This document shows, piece by piece, positions 1 through 9,845 of a stretch of 64,000 nt of DNA. The DNA lies in assembly GCF_000337135.1 (NCBI RefSeq), contig NZ_AOIN01000100.1, positions 50,111 to 114,110 of the forward strand. The letters run 5' to 3'. Source of the DNA: Natrialba chahannaoensis JCM 10990 (GTDB lineage: Archaea > Halobacteriota > Halobacteria > Halobacteriales > Natrialbaceae). A program made the translations under genes and the position numbers. How positions within the stretch are numbered: the first letter of the stretch is position 1; each line of letters opens with the position of its first letter. The notes below the pieces were generated by a model. The model was not told the origin of the DNA and ran no database searches. It saw nothing but the letters and a program-made list of their open reading frames with translations.

Positions 1-105
1 CTTGTAGGCTTGCTTTACAGTATTACCACTCAATCGTGGAACGTATTCTCTGCACTCGTATTTATTGGGGCCCTTCTCGCAATTCCGTTTACGCTCCTGA
101 CGTGA
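1..105 (+). CDS. C-terminal end of a membrane protein (partial)
   Basis: Frame 1 is open from the first base to a TGA at 103-105 and encodes 34 residues that are almost entirely hydrophobic, ending IPFTLLT. This looks like the last transmembrane helix of a protein whose 5' end lies outside the window. It is on the same strand as the DUF58 gene downstream but is separated from it by about 440 bases that hold a palindromic element, so an operon is doubtful. The family cannot be named from this fragment. Confidence 0.45.
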   Translation, partial: LVGLLYSITTQSWNVFSALVFIGALLAIPFTLLT

Positions 106-148
106 ATCGGTCAGTTCGCACGTGTAGTGTGCAGTAGATTCGCGTGAA

Positions 149-274
149 TTATAGTACCAACTGCAACTAGTTACACATTGATCGCACGTTCGCGGTTCTC
201 GCTCAGTTCACTCGCTCCGAACCGCGCTGCCGTCGTGCGATCAGGTGTGCAGTGACTTGCAGTGGCTACTATAG
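149..274. repeat. MITE-like palindromic element with about 41-bp inverted ends
   Basis: The left end (from 149, TTATAGTACCAACTGCAAC) and the reverse complement of the right end (to 274, CTATAGTAGCCACTGCAAG) align over roughly 41 bases. Both run inward into TGATCGCACG (179-188) and its complement (234-243). A second nested pair, GCGGTTC (192-198) and GAACCGC (219-225), closes the structure. There is no coding capacity. The same end sequence recurs in a shorter element at 13704-13752, which supports a dispersed non-autonomous transposon or REP-like family rather than a terminator. Confidence 0.6.
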
Positions 275-549
275 TTGCGGGAAGCGATCAAGCAACTGCA
301 GATGACGAAGAACTCCCCCGAAACGGCGTGATGAAGAAATCATCGTAGAGGAAGACCGGCCGTTTCTCGTACCCATCGTCCCCAAATCGGATCACACTCT
401 GTACCATCGTCGATCGTCACCAAGTGTCTGTTCGTTGCAGTCCTAGAGTTTCAGTTCTCTGTTGTGGGTCCGTATTTCGGTTTAGAATGTCGTTCTCCGC
501 GCGTTTAACAATCAGTACCTTCAACAGGCCCCCGGCGTATCGAACGCAT

Positions 550-2043
550 ATGCAACCCACGCGCCAGTTATGGGCAGCAATCGCACTGGCAGGTTTGCTT
601 GGACTGCTGGCAGTCATTGTTGCTCGGCCAGTGTTACTCCTTGGGAGTACACTTCTTGGTTCGTGGATCATCGCCCAGCAGTACTATTTTCTACGAACGC
701 TCAGAACAACAGTTGATAATCTCGAAGTGCAACAAGCACCAGTCCGTTCTGGGGTCCAAACTGACGATTCAATCCCAGTCACGCTGGCCGCAACACTCGC
801 TGACCCATCGTCGTTGTTGATTGAAATCGAAGCCGGCCTTCCAACAGCAACGGTAGCAGAGGCACAACCATCAGTGACGATAGACCCTGGCGAAACAGCT
901 GTCAGTCACACGACCACCATTTCATGGCCAGTTGCAGGCCATCACCAATTCGACACGCCGACACTGACCATCGAGAACGACTTCTTTCGGGAAACACTTC
1001 TGATCGGAACGACACCTTCAGTAACCGTCGAACCACGCGAACCTCGAGCCATTCACGTCGGTGAAGGCGGTGATCGCTTGGCAACGGCATACGGTGAACA
1101 CGATGGTGGCCGCCACGGATTCGGCATCGAGCCCGCAGAACTGCGAGAGTACATTCCGGGCGATACAATGGACCGAATCGATTGGAAGGCGACTGCACGT
1201 CTCTCCTCGCCACATGTACGAGAATACGAGGGTGAAACTGATCGCCGGACGCTGTTGCTTATCGACCAGCGATGTGACCTCATGACAGGCGAGCCTGGCG
1301 AGACGAAACTCGAGTACCTCCGTGAGGTTGCACTCGCGATCATGGGGAGTGCGCGTCGACTCGGTGACCCGGTTGGACTACTCGGTGTCGGCGATGCCGG
1401 AATCACGACGCATATCGAGCCGACAACGACGCCAGTAATGTATACTCGAATCAAGCACGAACTGCTCACTCTCGAGCCAACTACCGTCGAGCAGGAGACC
1501 CCCACTACAAAGCCACACACACCACACTTAACGCTGCCCGAGACACATAGCACGGATAGACGACAATCAAGTGTGAGAAACACAACTGCTGATGCGCGGA
1601 TGAAACTCGAGGCGATCACTGCTACCGGAGAGGAGGAGACATTTGTATCGACACTCCGACCGTTCTACGCAGCCCGTAAGAGCTACCAGACAAGAATCGA
1701 GTCAGAACCACTCTACGGCGCGGTCAGAACAGCGATACAACAGCACAATTCACAACAGTTGACGATTATCTGTACGGATGATTCGAATCCAGGTGAGCTC
1801 CGTGAGGCAGTGACGGCCGCTCGAAAGAACGGAAATGCCGTCATAGTGTTGCTTGCACCGACAGTACTGTATGAGTCTGGCGGGTTGGCAGATATCGAAC
1901 GAGCGTACGATCGCTATGTCGAGTTCGAATCGTTCCGGCGCGACCTTGCACAACTGAATCGTGTTACTGCCCTCGAAGTCGGGCCAAAAGATCGCCTCTC
2001 GAGTGTGCTGTCTGCTCGCCGGCCACGAGGTAAACCTGCATGA
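550..2043 (+). CDS. DUF58 family membrane protein
   Basis: A 497-residue protein. Two hydrophobic helices lie near residues 10-45, followed by a beta-rich segment and the DUF58 signature around residue 210 (REYIPGDTMDRIDWKATAR). The C-terminal half resembles a von Willebrand A fold (LLLIDQR near residue 235). DUF58 proteins usually work with MoxR AAA+ ATPases as putative chaperone systems for membrane or surface proteins, and a MoxR gene lies at 3747-4763. The open frame extends upstream to 424, but the ATG at 550 starts the protein just before its first membrane helix. The stop overlaps the start of the next gene (ATGA), indicating translational coupling. Confidence 0.88.
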   Translation: MQPTRQLWAAIALAGLLGLLAVIVARPVLLLGSTLLGSWIIAQQYYFLRTLRTTVDNLEVQQAPVRSGVQTDDSIPVTLAATLADPSSLLIEIEAGLPTATVAEAQPSVTIDPGETAVSHTTTISWPVAGHHQFDTPTLTIENDFFRETLLIGTTPSVTVEPREPRAIHVGEGGDRLATAYGEHDGGRHGFGIEPAELREYIPGDTMDRIDWKATARLSSPHVREYEGETDRRTLLLIDQRCDLMTGEPGETKLEYLREVALAIMGSARRLGDPVGLLGVGDAGITTHIEPTTTPVMYTRIKHELLTLEPTTVEQETPTTKPHTPHLTLPETHSTDRRQSSVRNTTADARMKLEAITATGEEETFVSTLRPFYAARKSYQTRIESEPLYGAVRTAIQQHNSQQLTIICTDDSNPGELREAVTAARKNGNAVIVLLAPTVLYESGGLADIERAYDRYVEFESFRRDLAQLNRVTALEVGPKDRLSSVLSARRPRGKPA

Positions 2044-2528
2044 ACACTCAGCCAACCACTGCGTCGTTGCCGGCACGTGATGTCTCCTCAGCCATTGCAG
2101 TGCTCGTCTGTGCGGGCCTGCTGACGCTGGCTGTTGGTCCACTGAGTCTTCTCATCGTACTCATCACCACTGGCATGTGGTATGCTCTTGGAACGCCATA
2201 TGCGATTGCAACTGGATTTGTTGTCCTTGCAGCACTGGTTCCAGCGGTCGATACAGTGATGGCTGTCGGAATCATGCTCGCATTTCTCCCAGTGACTCTC
2301 TTACCGACTCTTCGCCGAATATGGGGCCGCTTCGAGAGTGCTGTTCTGTTGGCCAGTACTGGCGTGTTTGGGAGTCTGACGTGGCTGGTAGCCCAGACAC
2401 AGCCAGTGTGGCTTACAGCAGGAACACTTGGTTTCTGTGTTGCCCTGGGAGCATATACGATGCACCGCTACGAACGTGTCCAGCTCGGACTCGTTCCTGA
2501 ACCGAACGTATCCGCGACAGAGGACTGA
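2040..2528 (+). CDS. four-to-five-helix membrane protein of the MoxR/DUF58 cluster
   Basis: A 162-residue, highly hydrophobic protein with helices at about residues 17-50, 55-85, 95-110 and 122-140 and a short charged C-terminus. The ATG overlaps the DUF58 stop codon by four bases, so it is co-translated with that gene. Haloarchaeal MoxR/DUF58 loci often carry small uncharacterised membrane proteins at this position, but no enzymatic motif is visible here. The next ORF begins three bases after its stop. Confidence 0.7.
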   Translation: MNTQPTTASLPARDVSSAIAVLVCAGLLTLAVGPLSLLIVLITTGMWYALGTPYAIATGFVVLAALVPAVDTVMAVGIMLAFLPVTLLPTLRRIWGRFESAVLLASTGVFGSLTWLVAQTQPVWLTAGTLGFCVALGAYTMHRYERVQLGLVPEPNVSATED

Positions 2529-2531
2529 TTG

Positions 2532-3404
2532 ATGAGTTCTTCCAAGACAGATACAGAAGCCGAAACCGACACTGAGGCCACCAATTCCGATCCTGAAGCA
2601 GTTAAACTCTCAGCACAAGTTGAACTCCTCACAGAAGAAAACGAACGGTTGCGAGAGGAATACGTCCGGGCACGTCGATCACAGTATCGAACAACGGCAT
2701 TTGGGTTAGCAGGTATCGGAATACTGGCTATCCTCGGTGGACTACTCTTTCCGGCCGCGCGTGAAGTGCTGATTGGACTTGGAGCAACGGGGCTCTTTGG
2801 TGCCTTACTCACGTACTATCTAACGCCAACCCAATTCGTCGCTGCTGATGTTGGTGAACGTGTCTACACCGCCACTACAACAAATCTGGCAGGAATCGCC
2901 GACGAACTTGGGTTGCACGATGAGCAAGTGTACGTACCAGGTGAGCGTGAGCCTGCACAGCTATACGTGCCCCAGCATGCTGAATTTACCATCCCCGATT
3001 CACGGTTGGGGCCGATTGTTGTCGACGAGGATAGTCGTGGATTACTGTTAACCCCAACCGGAACCGAACTCTTCCGCGAGTTCGAATGTGGACTGTCTGG
3101 CGAACTTGCAACCAGTCCACCAGTGCTTGCTGAACAGTTGACCGATGCACTCGTTCAGCAGTTTGAACTCGCTCGCAGCACCGATGTCGATAGCGACCCT
3201 GAGCACGATCGAGTAACGGTCGCCATTACTGGAAGTGCGTTCGGCCCTGTCGATCGCTTTGATCATCCAATTGGATCGTTCCTTGCCGTTGGATTTGCCA
3301 CGGGCCTCGACCGGCCAATTACGCTTGAAGTGTCACCAGACTCTGGCCAGGCAGACTGGCTCGTCACCTGTCGCTGGGGCAATGCTGAACGTAGCTCTGA
3401 TTGA
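2532..3404 (+). CDS. coiled-coil, two-helix membrane protein (DUF7982-like)
   Basis: A 290-residue protein. It begins with an acidic stretch and a short coiled coil (residues 22-50, LTEENERLREEYVRARR), followed by two membrane helices at about residues 55-100 and a soluble domain of roughly 190 residues. It closes the plus-strand operon that starts with DUF58. The ATG at 2532 follows an alternative TTG at 2529. The soluble domain looks like a conserved haloarchaeal domain of unknown function. The operon position suggests it serves the same MoxR-linked complex, but that is inference from context. Confidence 0.7.
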   Translation: MSSSKTDTEAETDTEATNSDPEAVKLSAQVELLTEENERLREEYVRARRSQYRTTAFGLAGIGILAILGGLLFPAAREVLIGLGATGLFGALLTYYLTPTQFVAADVGERVYTATTTNLAGIADELGLHDEQVYVPGEREPAQLYVPQHAEFTIPDSRLGPIVVDEDSRGLLLTPTGTELFREFECGLSGELATSPPVLAEQLTDALVQQFELARSTDVDSDPEHDRVTVAITGSAFGPVDRFDHPIGSFLAVGFATGLDRPITLEVSPDSGQADWLVTCRWGNAERSSD

Positions 3405-3682
3405 TTACTTTTCGAGAGTTGCGACAAGAACGTTTCTTCGAGAAAACACTCGGGTAAAACAGTACTATATTCTCGACTATAGTGATGAAATATATCGTTC
3501 TCGACAAGCACCCATCAAGTTGATCTCTTCTCCATCCTACCACACACATGCGAAGGAGAGTGTAGTTGGTCCCAAGAACAGACGACTAACGAGAGAGTCC
3601 TCTTCGCCCTGCTACCAGAGCAGTACAGTAGACACCTTGTTCGATTCATCGAGCCGTTGAATCTGGCACACGGCCGATTACG

Positions 3683-3717
3683 GGCTACAAGCTTGTCCCA
3701 CTACTCGGCTTGTAGCC
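3683..3717. terminator. bidirectional hairpin between convergent genes
   Basis: GGCTACAAGC (3683-3692) and GCTTGTAGCC (3708-3717) form a perfect 10-bp stem with a 15-base loop. The hairpin lies between the end of the plus-strand operon (3404) and the end of the minus-strand moxR gene (3747), where a two-way terminator is expected. The rest of 3405-3746 is AT-richer and shows no convincing gene. Confidence 0.5.
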
Positions 3718-3746
3718 TGAATTGGCCAACACAGATCTTTCGTGCC

Positions 3747-4763
3747 TCAACTACTGTGTGGCTGTATAGCACCGACATCCGAGCTCGGCGGCTCAACCGA
3801 ACTGACGATATCTTCGACGATATCCTCTGGCTGAACGTTGTTCAGATCAGCATCGGTACTCAATACAAGTCGGTGAGTGAGAATTGAGTCAGCGATTGTT
3901 TTCACGTCATCGGGGATCACATACTCACGACCATGGATTGCTGCGCGGGCTTTAGCACCTTCGAGGAACGCAAGTGCTGCGCGTGGTGAGCCGCCATGTG
4001 TAACATCGGGATGGGTTCGGGATGCAGAAACCAAATCTAGCACATACTCCTTGACCGGTACAGCGATATGGACACCAGCAACGATCTCGCGTGCTTCGAG
4101 TAGTTGCGCTGGCTCAACGACTTGTTCGACCGTTTCTGGACCCAAATCTGGATTCTCATCAAAGCGGTCAAGCAGTTCACGTTCATCCGCTCGCTCTGGA
4201 ATATCAATGTGCAGTTTGAACCGGAACCGGTCTCGTTGTGCTTCCGGGAGCTCGAACACACCCTCCATCTCGAGTGGGTTCTGTGTTGCGATAACCATAA
4301 ACGGCGTTGGGAGATCCAAAGTCTCACCTCCGATCGTCACCTTCTCCTCCTGCATCGCCTCAAGAAGGGCACTCTGTGTCTTCGGTGTTGCACGATTAAT
4401 CTCGTCAGCAACGACCAGATTTGAGAAGATCGGCCCGTGCTGGAGTTCGAATTCACCAGTATTCTCACGGTAGATGTGTGTCCCCGTGATGTCTGCCGGT
4501 AGGATATCGGGTGTCATCTGGATACGGTTGTACTCAAGCCCCGTTGCACGCGCAAAGAGATTTGCAAGCGTCGTTTTGGCGACACCGGGGACGCCTTCGA
4601 GAAGGACATGGCCACGCGTTAGCAACGCGATCGTGAGCTGTTCGACTGCCACCTCGTTGCCGATTAGAACCTGATCTACCGCCGACTGGATGTCGTCATA
4701 GAGGGCCTCTGGCAGCAGTTGGGTTGAATCGTCGTCGCTATCGTTCAGCTGGTCGGCGCTCAT
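3747..4763 (-). CDS. MoxR-type AAA+ ATPase
   Basis: A 338-residue cytoplasmic AAA+ protein. Visible motifs are Walker A (LLEGVPGVAKTTLA, near residue 55), Walker B (LVVADEINRATPKTQ), the MoxR segment LLEAMQEEKVTIGG, sensor 1 (FMVIATQNP) and the following GVFELPEAQRDRF. MoxR ATPases act with DUF58 or VWA partners to mature or insert client complexes. The start overlaps the stop of the upstream DUF4350 gene (4760), so it is the distal gene of a minus-strand operon (5949-6230, 4760-5911, 3747-4763) that runs convergently to the DUF58 operon. Confidence 0.93.
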   Translation of the reverse strand: MSADQLNDSDDDSTQLLPEALYDDIQSAVDQVLIGNEVAVEQLTIALLTRGHVLLEGVPGVAKTTLANLFARATGLEYNRIQMTPDILPADITGTHIYRENTGEFELQHGPIFSNLVVADEINRATPKTQSALLEAMQEEKVTIGGETLDLPTPFMVIATQNPLEMEGVFELPEAQRDRFRFKLHIDIPERADERELLDRFDENPDLGPETVEQVVEPAQLLEAREIVAGVHIAVPVKEYVLDLVSASRTHPDVTHGGSPRAALAFLEGAKARAAIHGREYVIPDDVKTIADSILTHRLVLSTDADLNNVQPEDIVEDIVSSVEPPSSDVGAIQPHSS

Positions 4764-5911
4764 TCGTTGTCCTCCTGTTCCAATCCAGTATGGTTAAGTG
4801 CTGTTATGATGCGTGAGATGCGTTCTTCGTCCCAGTCGGGATGTTGCTCACGAAGTATTGCTGCACGCTGCTCATCATCGAGTGTCGGTACTCGAGTACC
4901 GACGACAGCAGTACCATCCGAAGACATCGCCCGAGACGTGCCTGGTCTCTCCCGCGAATAGACAGCGATAACGACAGATCGGAGCCAATCACGAGAGCGA
5001 GTTCCGACTGCAATAAGGCCAATTCCTATTGCCCCCACGAGTACCTGCAATAGCGGTGTTTCTCGCAGCGTTAACGCTACCCCAGCAAGTGGTGGGAGAT
5101 CATCTGCGTGTGAGAGGTCGATCAGGACCTGGTCTGTGTCTGTATAGATGGCTTGAAGAAACGCTGCGTTATCTGGTTCGTCGATCATCGCATTAATAGC
5201 AATACTGGGGTCTCCGACAGTGATCACCTGCCCCGCTCCAACAGTTTCGACTGTTGCCACAGGATACGCACCGGGCTCTTCATCATCGTTGAGTTCGCCG
5301 TCTCGGTTGAGGTCACGGTATGCAGTATCGCTTGTTTCAACCAAGACAGTGCCCGTCTGTGACTCAACCGACGCAGCGTAGTTGAGCGTTAGTTGTTCAA
5401 CATCCGCAGTGTATGTGTGGTTCGCGACGCCGGTCGCAATCGGCATCGATGGGCCTCGATAATTGCTCCGATGATCACGAAGCAACTCACCATCAACGCG
5501 GGCCTCTGCACCGACGTCTGCAAGCAACTGGTTGCCGTTTGTTCCAAAGTTCTCGAGTACGACTAGCGTTCCCCCATCAGCAACAAACTGTGCAACACGC
5601 TCAGCATCGTCCCCAGTGTAGGGTTCATCCGGTGCAACGACAACTGCCACCGTTTCATTTGACTGGTGGTCTGTATACCGTGTTGTCTCTCGAATGAGGT
5701 CACTCTCGACGCCTGGCTCATCGTTGACCTGCGTATGCAACTCAGACATGCCGTTCCAGGATGGATTGAACGGACCGAACGCCACCGACGAGGTCGTTGC
5801 AGCGATGAGGAAGCCACTACAAACAACGACAAGGAGGCTTGCCAGTAGAACTCGAGGCCAATCAATCCCAGTTCGCGAGTTCCGATTACGGAACCACTCG
5901 AGTGGATTCAT
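4760..5911 (-). CDS. DUF4350 domain membrane protein
   Basis: A 383-residue protein with an N-terminal membrane helix (about residues 20-45) and an exported domain containing a segment typical of DUF4350 or glutamine-amidotransferase-like folds (DDAERVAQFVADGGTLVVLE near residue 120). A second helix lies around residues 282-302 and a cytoplasmic tail of roughly 75 residues follows. DUF4350 proteins are regular partners of MoxR and DUF58 genes; their biochemical role is unknown. It overlaps moxR by four bases and lies 37 bases downstream of a small membrane protein gene. Confidence 0.8.
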   Translation of the reverse strand: MNPLEWFRNRNSRTGIDWPRVLLASLLVVVCSGFLIAATTSSVAFGPFNPSWNGMSELHTQVNDEPGVESDLIRETTRYTDHQSNETVAVVVAPDEPYTGDDAERVAQFVADGGTLVVLENFGTNGNQLLADVGAEARVDGELLRDHRSNYRGPSMPIATGVANHTYTADVEQLTLNYAASVESQTGTVLVETSDTAYRDLNRDGELNDDEEPGAYPVATVETVGAGQVITVGDPSIAINAMIDEPDNAAFLQAIYTDTDQVLIDLSHADDLPPLAGVALTLRETPLLQVLVGAIGIGLIAVGTRSRDWLRSVVIAVYSRERPGTSRAMSSDGTAVVGTRVPTLDDEQRAAILREQHPDWDEERISRIITALNHTGLEQEDNE

Positions 5912-5948
5912 TGACTCACCTCAGACACGGTAATACAGTGTCTCAAGA

Positions 5949-6230
5949 CTACCATGGAAGCACCTCGGGTGGAAGAATCTCCAGGATTCGCTGGATAACG
6001 ATTATACCAAAGCCAACGAGACCAACGAGAATTATCCACCGAAGTCGGCGTCGCCAGTCTGGGGCGACAGCAAAGGGGGCCGTCAGTTCGGTGATGATTA
6101 ACAGGCCGATCAATGAGAGGACGAAAAACAACTCATAGGAGAACGATCCCAAGAGCGTAAGCGAGAGAACCATCGCGAGCATCCACGCTACTTGCCCGCG
6201 AATAAACTGCATCCGTCGGTGAGTCGCCAT
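5949..6230 (-). CDS. small membrane protein heading the moxR operon
   Basis: A 93-residue protein with two to three membrane helices (about residues 12-50 and 62-82) and no catalytic motif. It starts the minus-strand operon that continues into DUF4350 and moxR. The family is not recognised. Haloarchaeal MoxR clusters frequently include such short membrane proteins, and its regular spacing from the downstream gene supports a real gene. The 110-base gap to the divergent ABC transporter gene must hold both promoters. Confidence 0.65.
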   Translation of the reverse strand: MATHRRMQFIRGQVAWMLAMVLSLTLLGSFSYELFFVLSLIGLLIITELTAPFAVAPDWRRRLRWIILVGLVGFGIIVIQRILEILPPEVLPW

Positions 6231-6339
6231 CTAGTCAAATAGGATCACTCAGCCATCGTAAATGCTCGGGGTTTCTATGTACCCAAAACATACAAATCAT
6301 TGCGATAGTTTCATTTGTGAGCACACGACTGTTCCGAAT

Positions 6340-7113
6340 ATGTCACCCGCTGCCACGTCTTCCTCCCACCCCACTGAGGGTGATCGGTCACCCGTTGTCT
6401 ATGCCACTGATGTGACCAAAGTATACACACGCGGGTCGGGACCCGGTCGCGTTGGCAAACTGTTGGGTCGGCCAGAGCCGCCGTCGGTAACCGCCCTCGA
6501 TAAGATATCAGTCGCTATCGACGCCGGCGAAATTGTCGGCCTCGCTGGTCCAAGTGGCAGTGGCAAATCCACACTCTTACATCTGCTTGCTGGGCTTGAA
6601 ACCCCAACAGCTGGAACCGTTCAGTTTCAAGACCAGGATCTCGAAACACTCTCTCGACGAGAACGGATTCGGCTTCGACTCGAACACGTTGGCATTATCT
6701 TTCAACACTTCCACCTCGTCGATTCGCTCTCTGCGCGTGCAAACGTTTCGCTCCCGTTGGTCGAACTCGGGATGGGGACACGAAAGCGCCGTGAACGATC
6801 TGAGGCGCTCCTTACACGTGTTGGTCTTGAAGACCGAATCAGTCATCGTCCGGGTGAACTCAGCGGTGGTGAACAACAACGTGTCGCCATTGCACGGGCA
6901 CTCGCAACGGATCCAACACTGATCATTGCTGATGAGCCAACAGGCGAACTCGACACCGAAACGGGCCAGCGCGTTCTCGAGGAGTTCAAGCGGATTGCAA
7001 CCGATCGTGCAGTCGTTCTTGCATCTCATGACCAGCCCACCCTCGAGATTGCTGACCGTATCGTCCAGCTTCGAGATGGAACTCGAGTGGAGGCCACACA
7101 GGCTGACACATGA
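6340..7113 (+). CDS. ABC transporter ATPase, MacB/LolD type
   Basis: A 257-residue nucleotide-binding subunit. Visible motifs are Walker A (GPSGSGKST), Q-loop ([18 protein letters not shown]), signature ([16 protein letters not shown]), Walker B ([12 protein letters not shown]) and H-loop (VVLASHDQ). The GELD variant after Walker B is typical of the MacB/LolD/FtsE group, which drives extrusion of lipoproteins or peptides rather than import. The ATG at 6340 is preferred over an in-frame start at 6262 because it lies about 25 residues before the conserved core. Its last codon overlaps the first permease gene (ATGA), which fixes the operon order ATPase-permease-permease. Confidence 0.92.
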   Translation: MSPAATSSSHPTEGDRSPVVYATDVTKVYTRGSGPGRVGKLLGRPEPPSVTALDKISVAIDAGEIVGLAGPSGSGKSTLLHLLAGLETPTAGTVQFQDQDLETLSRRERIRLRLEHVGIIFQHFHLVDSLSARANVSLPLVELGMGTRKRRERSEALLTRVGLEDRISHRPGELSGGEQQRVAIARALATDPTLIIADEPTGELDTETGQRVLEEFKRIATDRAVVLASHDQPTLEIADRIVQLRDGTRVEATQADT

Positions 7114-8321
7114 GTGTTCGGACGCGTCTCACCCGCTGGATTGGTCTGATTCGTGTCGGTGTTCGTCGGACTATCTCACGGACCGTTGGTACCGATCAGC
7201 GACGCATGCAGTTGAGTATTCTCGGTGTTGCTGCGATCATCGCATTACTCGTTGTCGTCACTGGACTCGGCCTCGGACTCGCTACTGGAACAACGGTCTA
7301 TGATGACGATATCGATTACTGGGTCGTACCTGAAGATAGCGGTAGTAGTTCACCGCTCCTTGCGACGGATAACCCACGCTTTGGGTCGGTGCATGATTCG
7401 ACCGAGCAATTCAGGACTGAGGAGGTTACGTTTGCAACGCCTGTTCTCTCACAGATACTCCAACTGGAAGCCGACGGAGAAACTGAGTTTATCCTCGTCG
7501 TCGGTGTTATCAATGAGCCCGGATTAGACGCTGTCACCGGCGTCACAACCGATGGCCTCTCCGATGGTGATCCGTACTACGCCGATGGCTCATATGATGG
7601 GCCCTGGACCGGTGATGTCGTCCTTTCTCAGAGTGCGTCCAATTTGCTTGAAGCCGGGTCGGGGACACAACTGACGGTCGCAGGCAACGAATCCTTCACT
7701 GTAACTGGTGTTGACGACGGTTCCGATACAGTGGGTAACGTTCCCGTGGCAGTCATGCAGTTGAGCGAACTACAGAGACTCACAGGCGCTGCTGAACACG
7801 ACCAGGCCGACCAGTTCATCGTGGGGACGAACTCACCAGCAGTCGAAACAACACTCAAGGATAGATATCCCCAATCAGAAGTCCTCACGCGAGGAGAATT
7901 AACCACCAACGAAGCAATGGACTCAGAACTCCCGCTAGCGCTTGCGGTGACTGCGTTTATCATCGCTATCTCGGTCGGCACTCTGTTTGTGTTGACGACG
8001 AACGGCCTCGAGGTGGTTGCCGACCAACGTCAACTGGCGACGCTCGCTGCGATCGGGATCTCAACCCGAAGCCAGCTGGTACTCGTCGGGGTCCAAACGA
8101 TGGTTGTCACAGGGATTGGTGGATTCCTCGGTGCAGTTGCAGGGATGGGTGGGATCTGGGCAGTCAATACTGGAGCCATGGAACTACTCACGACTGAACC
8201 AATCGCCCTCTCAGAATCGTGGTTTCTCCTCTATGGAGGGGGTGTGGGGCTGCTCATTGGCGTCCTTTCGCTTCCGTACCTGTTGGTACTGGCGCGGCGC
8301 GTTTCCGGAGGTGTCCCCTAA
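7110..8321 (+). CDS. FtsX/MacB-type ABC permease 1
   Basis: A 403-residue permease with the MacB layout: helix 1 at about residues 35-60, a large extracellular domain of roughly 200 residues, then three helices near residues 270-300, 320-350 and 370-395. The extracellular part contains YADGSYDGPWTGDVVL, and the sister gene contains the parallel YANGSYDGERTNEILL, so the two permeases probably arose by duplication and form a heterodimer. The end overlaps the next start (TAATG). The substrate is unknown. Confidence 0.85.
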   Translation: MSVRTRLTRWIGLIRVGVRRTISRTVGTDQRRMQLSILGVAAIIALLVVVTGLGLGLATGTTVYDDDIDYWVVPEDSGSSSPLLATDNPRFGSVHDSTEQFRTEEVTFATPVLSQILQLEADGETEFILVVGVINEPGLDAVTGVTTDGLSDGDPYYADGSYDGPWTGDVVLSQSASNLLEAGSGTQLTVAGNESFTVTGVDDGSDTVGNVPVAVMQLSELQRLTGAAEHDQADQFIVGTNSPAVETTLKDRYPQSEVLTRGELTTNEAMDSELPLALAVTAFIIAISVGTLFVLTTNGLEVVADQRQLATLAAIGISTRSQLVLVGVQTMVVTGIGGFLGAVAGMGGIWAVNTGAMELLTTEPIALSESWFLLYGGGVGLLIGVLSLPYLLVLARRVSGGVP

Positions 8322-9583
8322 TGACGGGGCGAGGAACACAGTGGTGGGTGGCGATCCGTCGATGGGCCGCTCGGGTGCGTGCTGCTACTGCCATTACAAT
8401 TGCCCAGCTCCGTCACCATCGGTTCCGGCTCGGATTAGCCATTATTGGTGTCGCGCTCGCTGTTTTGTCGATGACACTGCTTGCTGGCGCTGGAATGGGT
8501 GTCATCGATACCGGACACCAACAATTCGAGTCTGCGGACCGGGATCTCTGGGTAACTGCTGGTGAAACCCGGCTGACGACTGCTGGCGGTGGTGGCTTCG
8601 AAAACTCCCTCTATAATTCCCGGACCGTTGCCAGCGAGATGGAATCTCACGAAGATGTTCAGCATGCAATCCCAATGGCCTTCCAGACGATCTACGTTGG
8701 TACTGAGCCGACAGCAGACTTTGAGACGTTCGTCGGTGCTGGTGTCTCTGGGGGCGGGCCATCTGTCCAGGTAACCGAGGGAGAGCGCTTCAGCGGGGAC
8801 ACATACTACGCTAACGGAAGCTACGACGGTGAACGGACGAACGAAATTCTGCTTGATGAGGAAACAGCAGCGACCCTCGATGTCGATATTGGGGATACAC
8901 TATACGTTGGTGGAACCCTCTCTGCAGCCCGTGATACTGAAGTGACCGTCGTCGGATTCTCACCCACATTTGAGCGGATGCTTGGAACATCGACGGTTGT
9001 GATGCCGTTGAGTGAGCTCCACGAAGCAACCGGTGAGACCCGAACGGAGCCGGCAACGTTCATCACGATCACGCTTGCTGACGGCGCCGACGCAGAAACG
9101 GTCCAGGCCGATCTCGAGTTGTCCCACCCTGAGTATCAGATTCAGACAAATCAGGAGCAACTCGAGAGCGTCCTCCAAGAACAAGCCCTAGTGCTTGCTG
9201 CGGGTGCTGCGCTTGTTGTCCTCGCAATTGGTGCAGGTGTCGCACTAACGTTTAACTTGCTCGCACTGGTTGTCTATCAGCAACGAGAGGCTGTTGCTGC
9301 GTTGACTGCTCAAGGAGTCTCATCCTCACTTCTCATTGGTTCTATCATTGGGCAAGGACTGGCAATCGGTTTCGCGGGTGGACTACTTGGTGTGGTTCTT
9401 ACCACACCAGCAGTTGAGCTGTTGAACCAGATTGCCGCAGCAGTTGTTGGATTCGATGGCCTCGTCCAAACATCATCTGACATACTACTTGGTGGATTTG
9501 CCATCGCACTTGTTGTTGGAACCATCGCAGCGATCGTTGCAGGCTGGCGTCTGAGCAGGACAAAACCCCTGGACATTTTGTAG
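8321..9583 (+). CDS. FtsX/MacB-type ABC permease 2
   Basis: A 420-residue permease with the same topology as its upstream neighbour: a first helix near residues 35-58, an extracellular domain, and three C-terminal helices from about residue 290. The open frame reaches back to 8219, but the ATG at 8321 overlaps the previous stop (TAATG) and is the likely start. It is followed by two tandem hairpins (9601-9642) that end the operon. With the ATPase it should form an export-type complex; the cargo cannot be inferred. Confidence 0.85.
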   Translation: MTGRGTQWWVAIRRWAARVRAATAITIAQLRHHRFRLGLAIIGVALAVLSMTLLAGAGMGVIDTGHQQFESADRDLWVTAGETRLTTAGGGGFENSLYNSRTVASEMESHEDVQHAIPMAFQTIYVGTEPTADFETFVGAGVSGGGPSVQVTEGERFSGDTYYANGSYDGERTNEILLDEETAATLDVDIGDTLYVGGTLSAARDTEVTVVGFSPTFERMLGTSTVVMPLSELHEATGETRTEPATFITITLADGADAETVQADLELSHPEYQIQTNQEQLESVLQEQALVLAAGAALVVLAIGAGVALTFNLLALVVYQQREAVAALTAQGVSSSLLIGSIIGQGLAIGFAGGLLGVVLTTPAVELLNQIAAAVVGFDGLVQTSSDILLGGFAIALVVGTIAAIVAGWRLSRTKPLDIL

Positions 9584-9600
9584 AAAAGACAAGCAGGCTG

Positions 9601-9642
9601 CGAACCGAAGGTTCGCTTGATCACGGAAGACAACGTCTTCCG
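9601..9642 (+). terminator. tandem hairpins after the ABC operon
   Basis: Two perfect short hairpins follow the permease stop: CGAACC-GAA-GGTTCG (9601-9615) and CGGAAGAC-AAC-GTCTTCCG (9624-9642). The pair sits just downstream of the operon end, so a terminator or mRNA 3'-end structure is the simplest reading. The remaining bases to 9845 hold no gene but include AT-rich promoter sequence for the next regulator. Confidence 0.5.
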
Positions 9643-9845
9643 TATGGCCCCAAGTCGCTCGACCTGTTCCGTCTGCAGACAGTACTTTGACTGCCACAGT
9701 GAGATTCCTAATGGCTTCAACAACGATGCAAATTTTCTGTCTGGCCGTCGGTGGTGTAGAATATGTTCGGTCCCAGAATCAGCAGACAGGCCAATTAGCC
9801 AACAGAAATATTTGACACACCCATCTGCTTGCGGTTAAGGGTAGT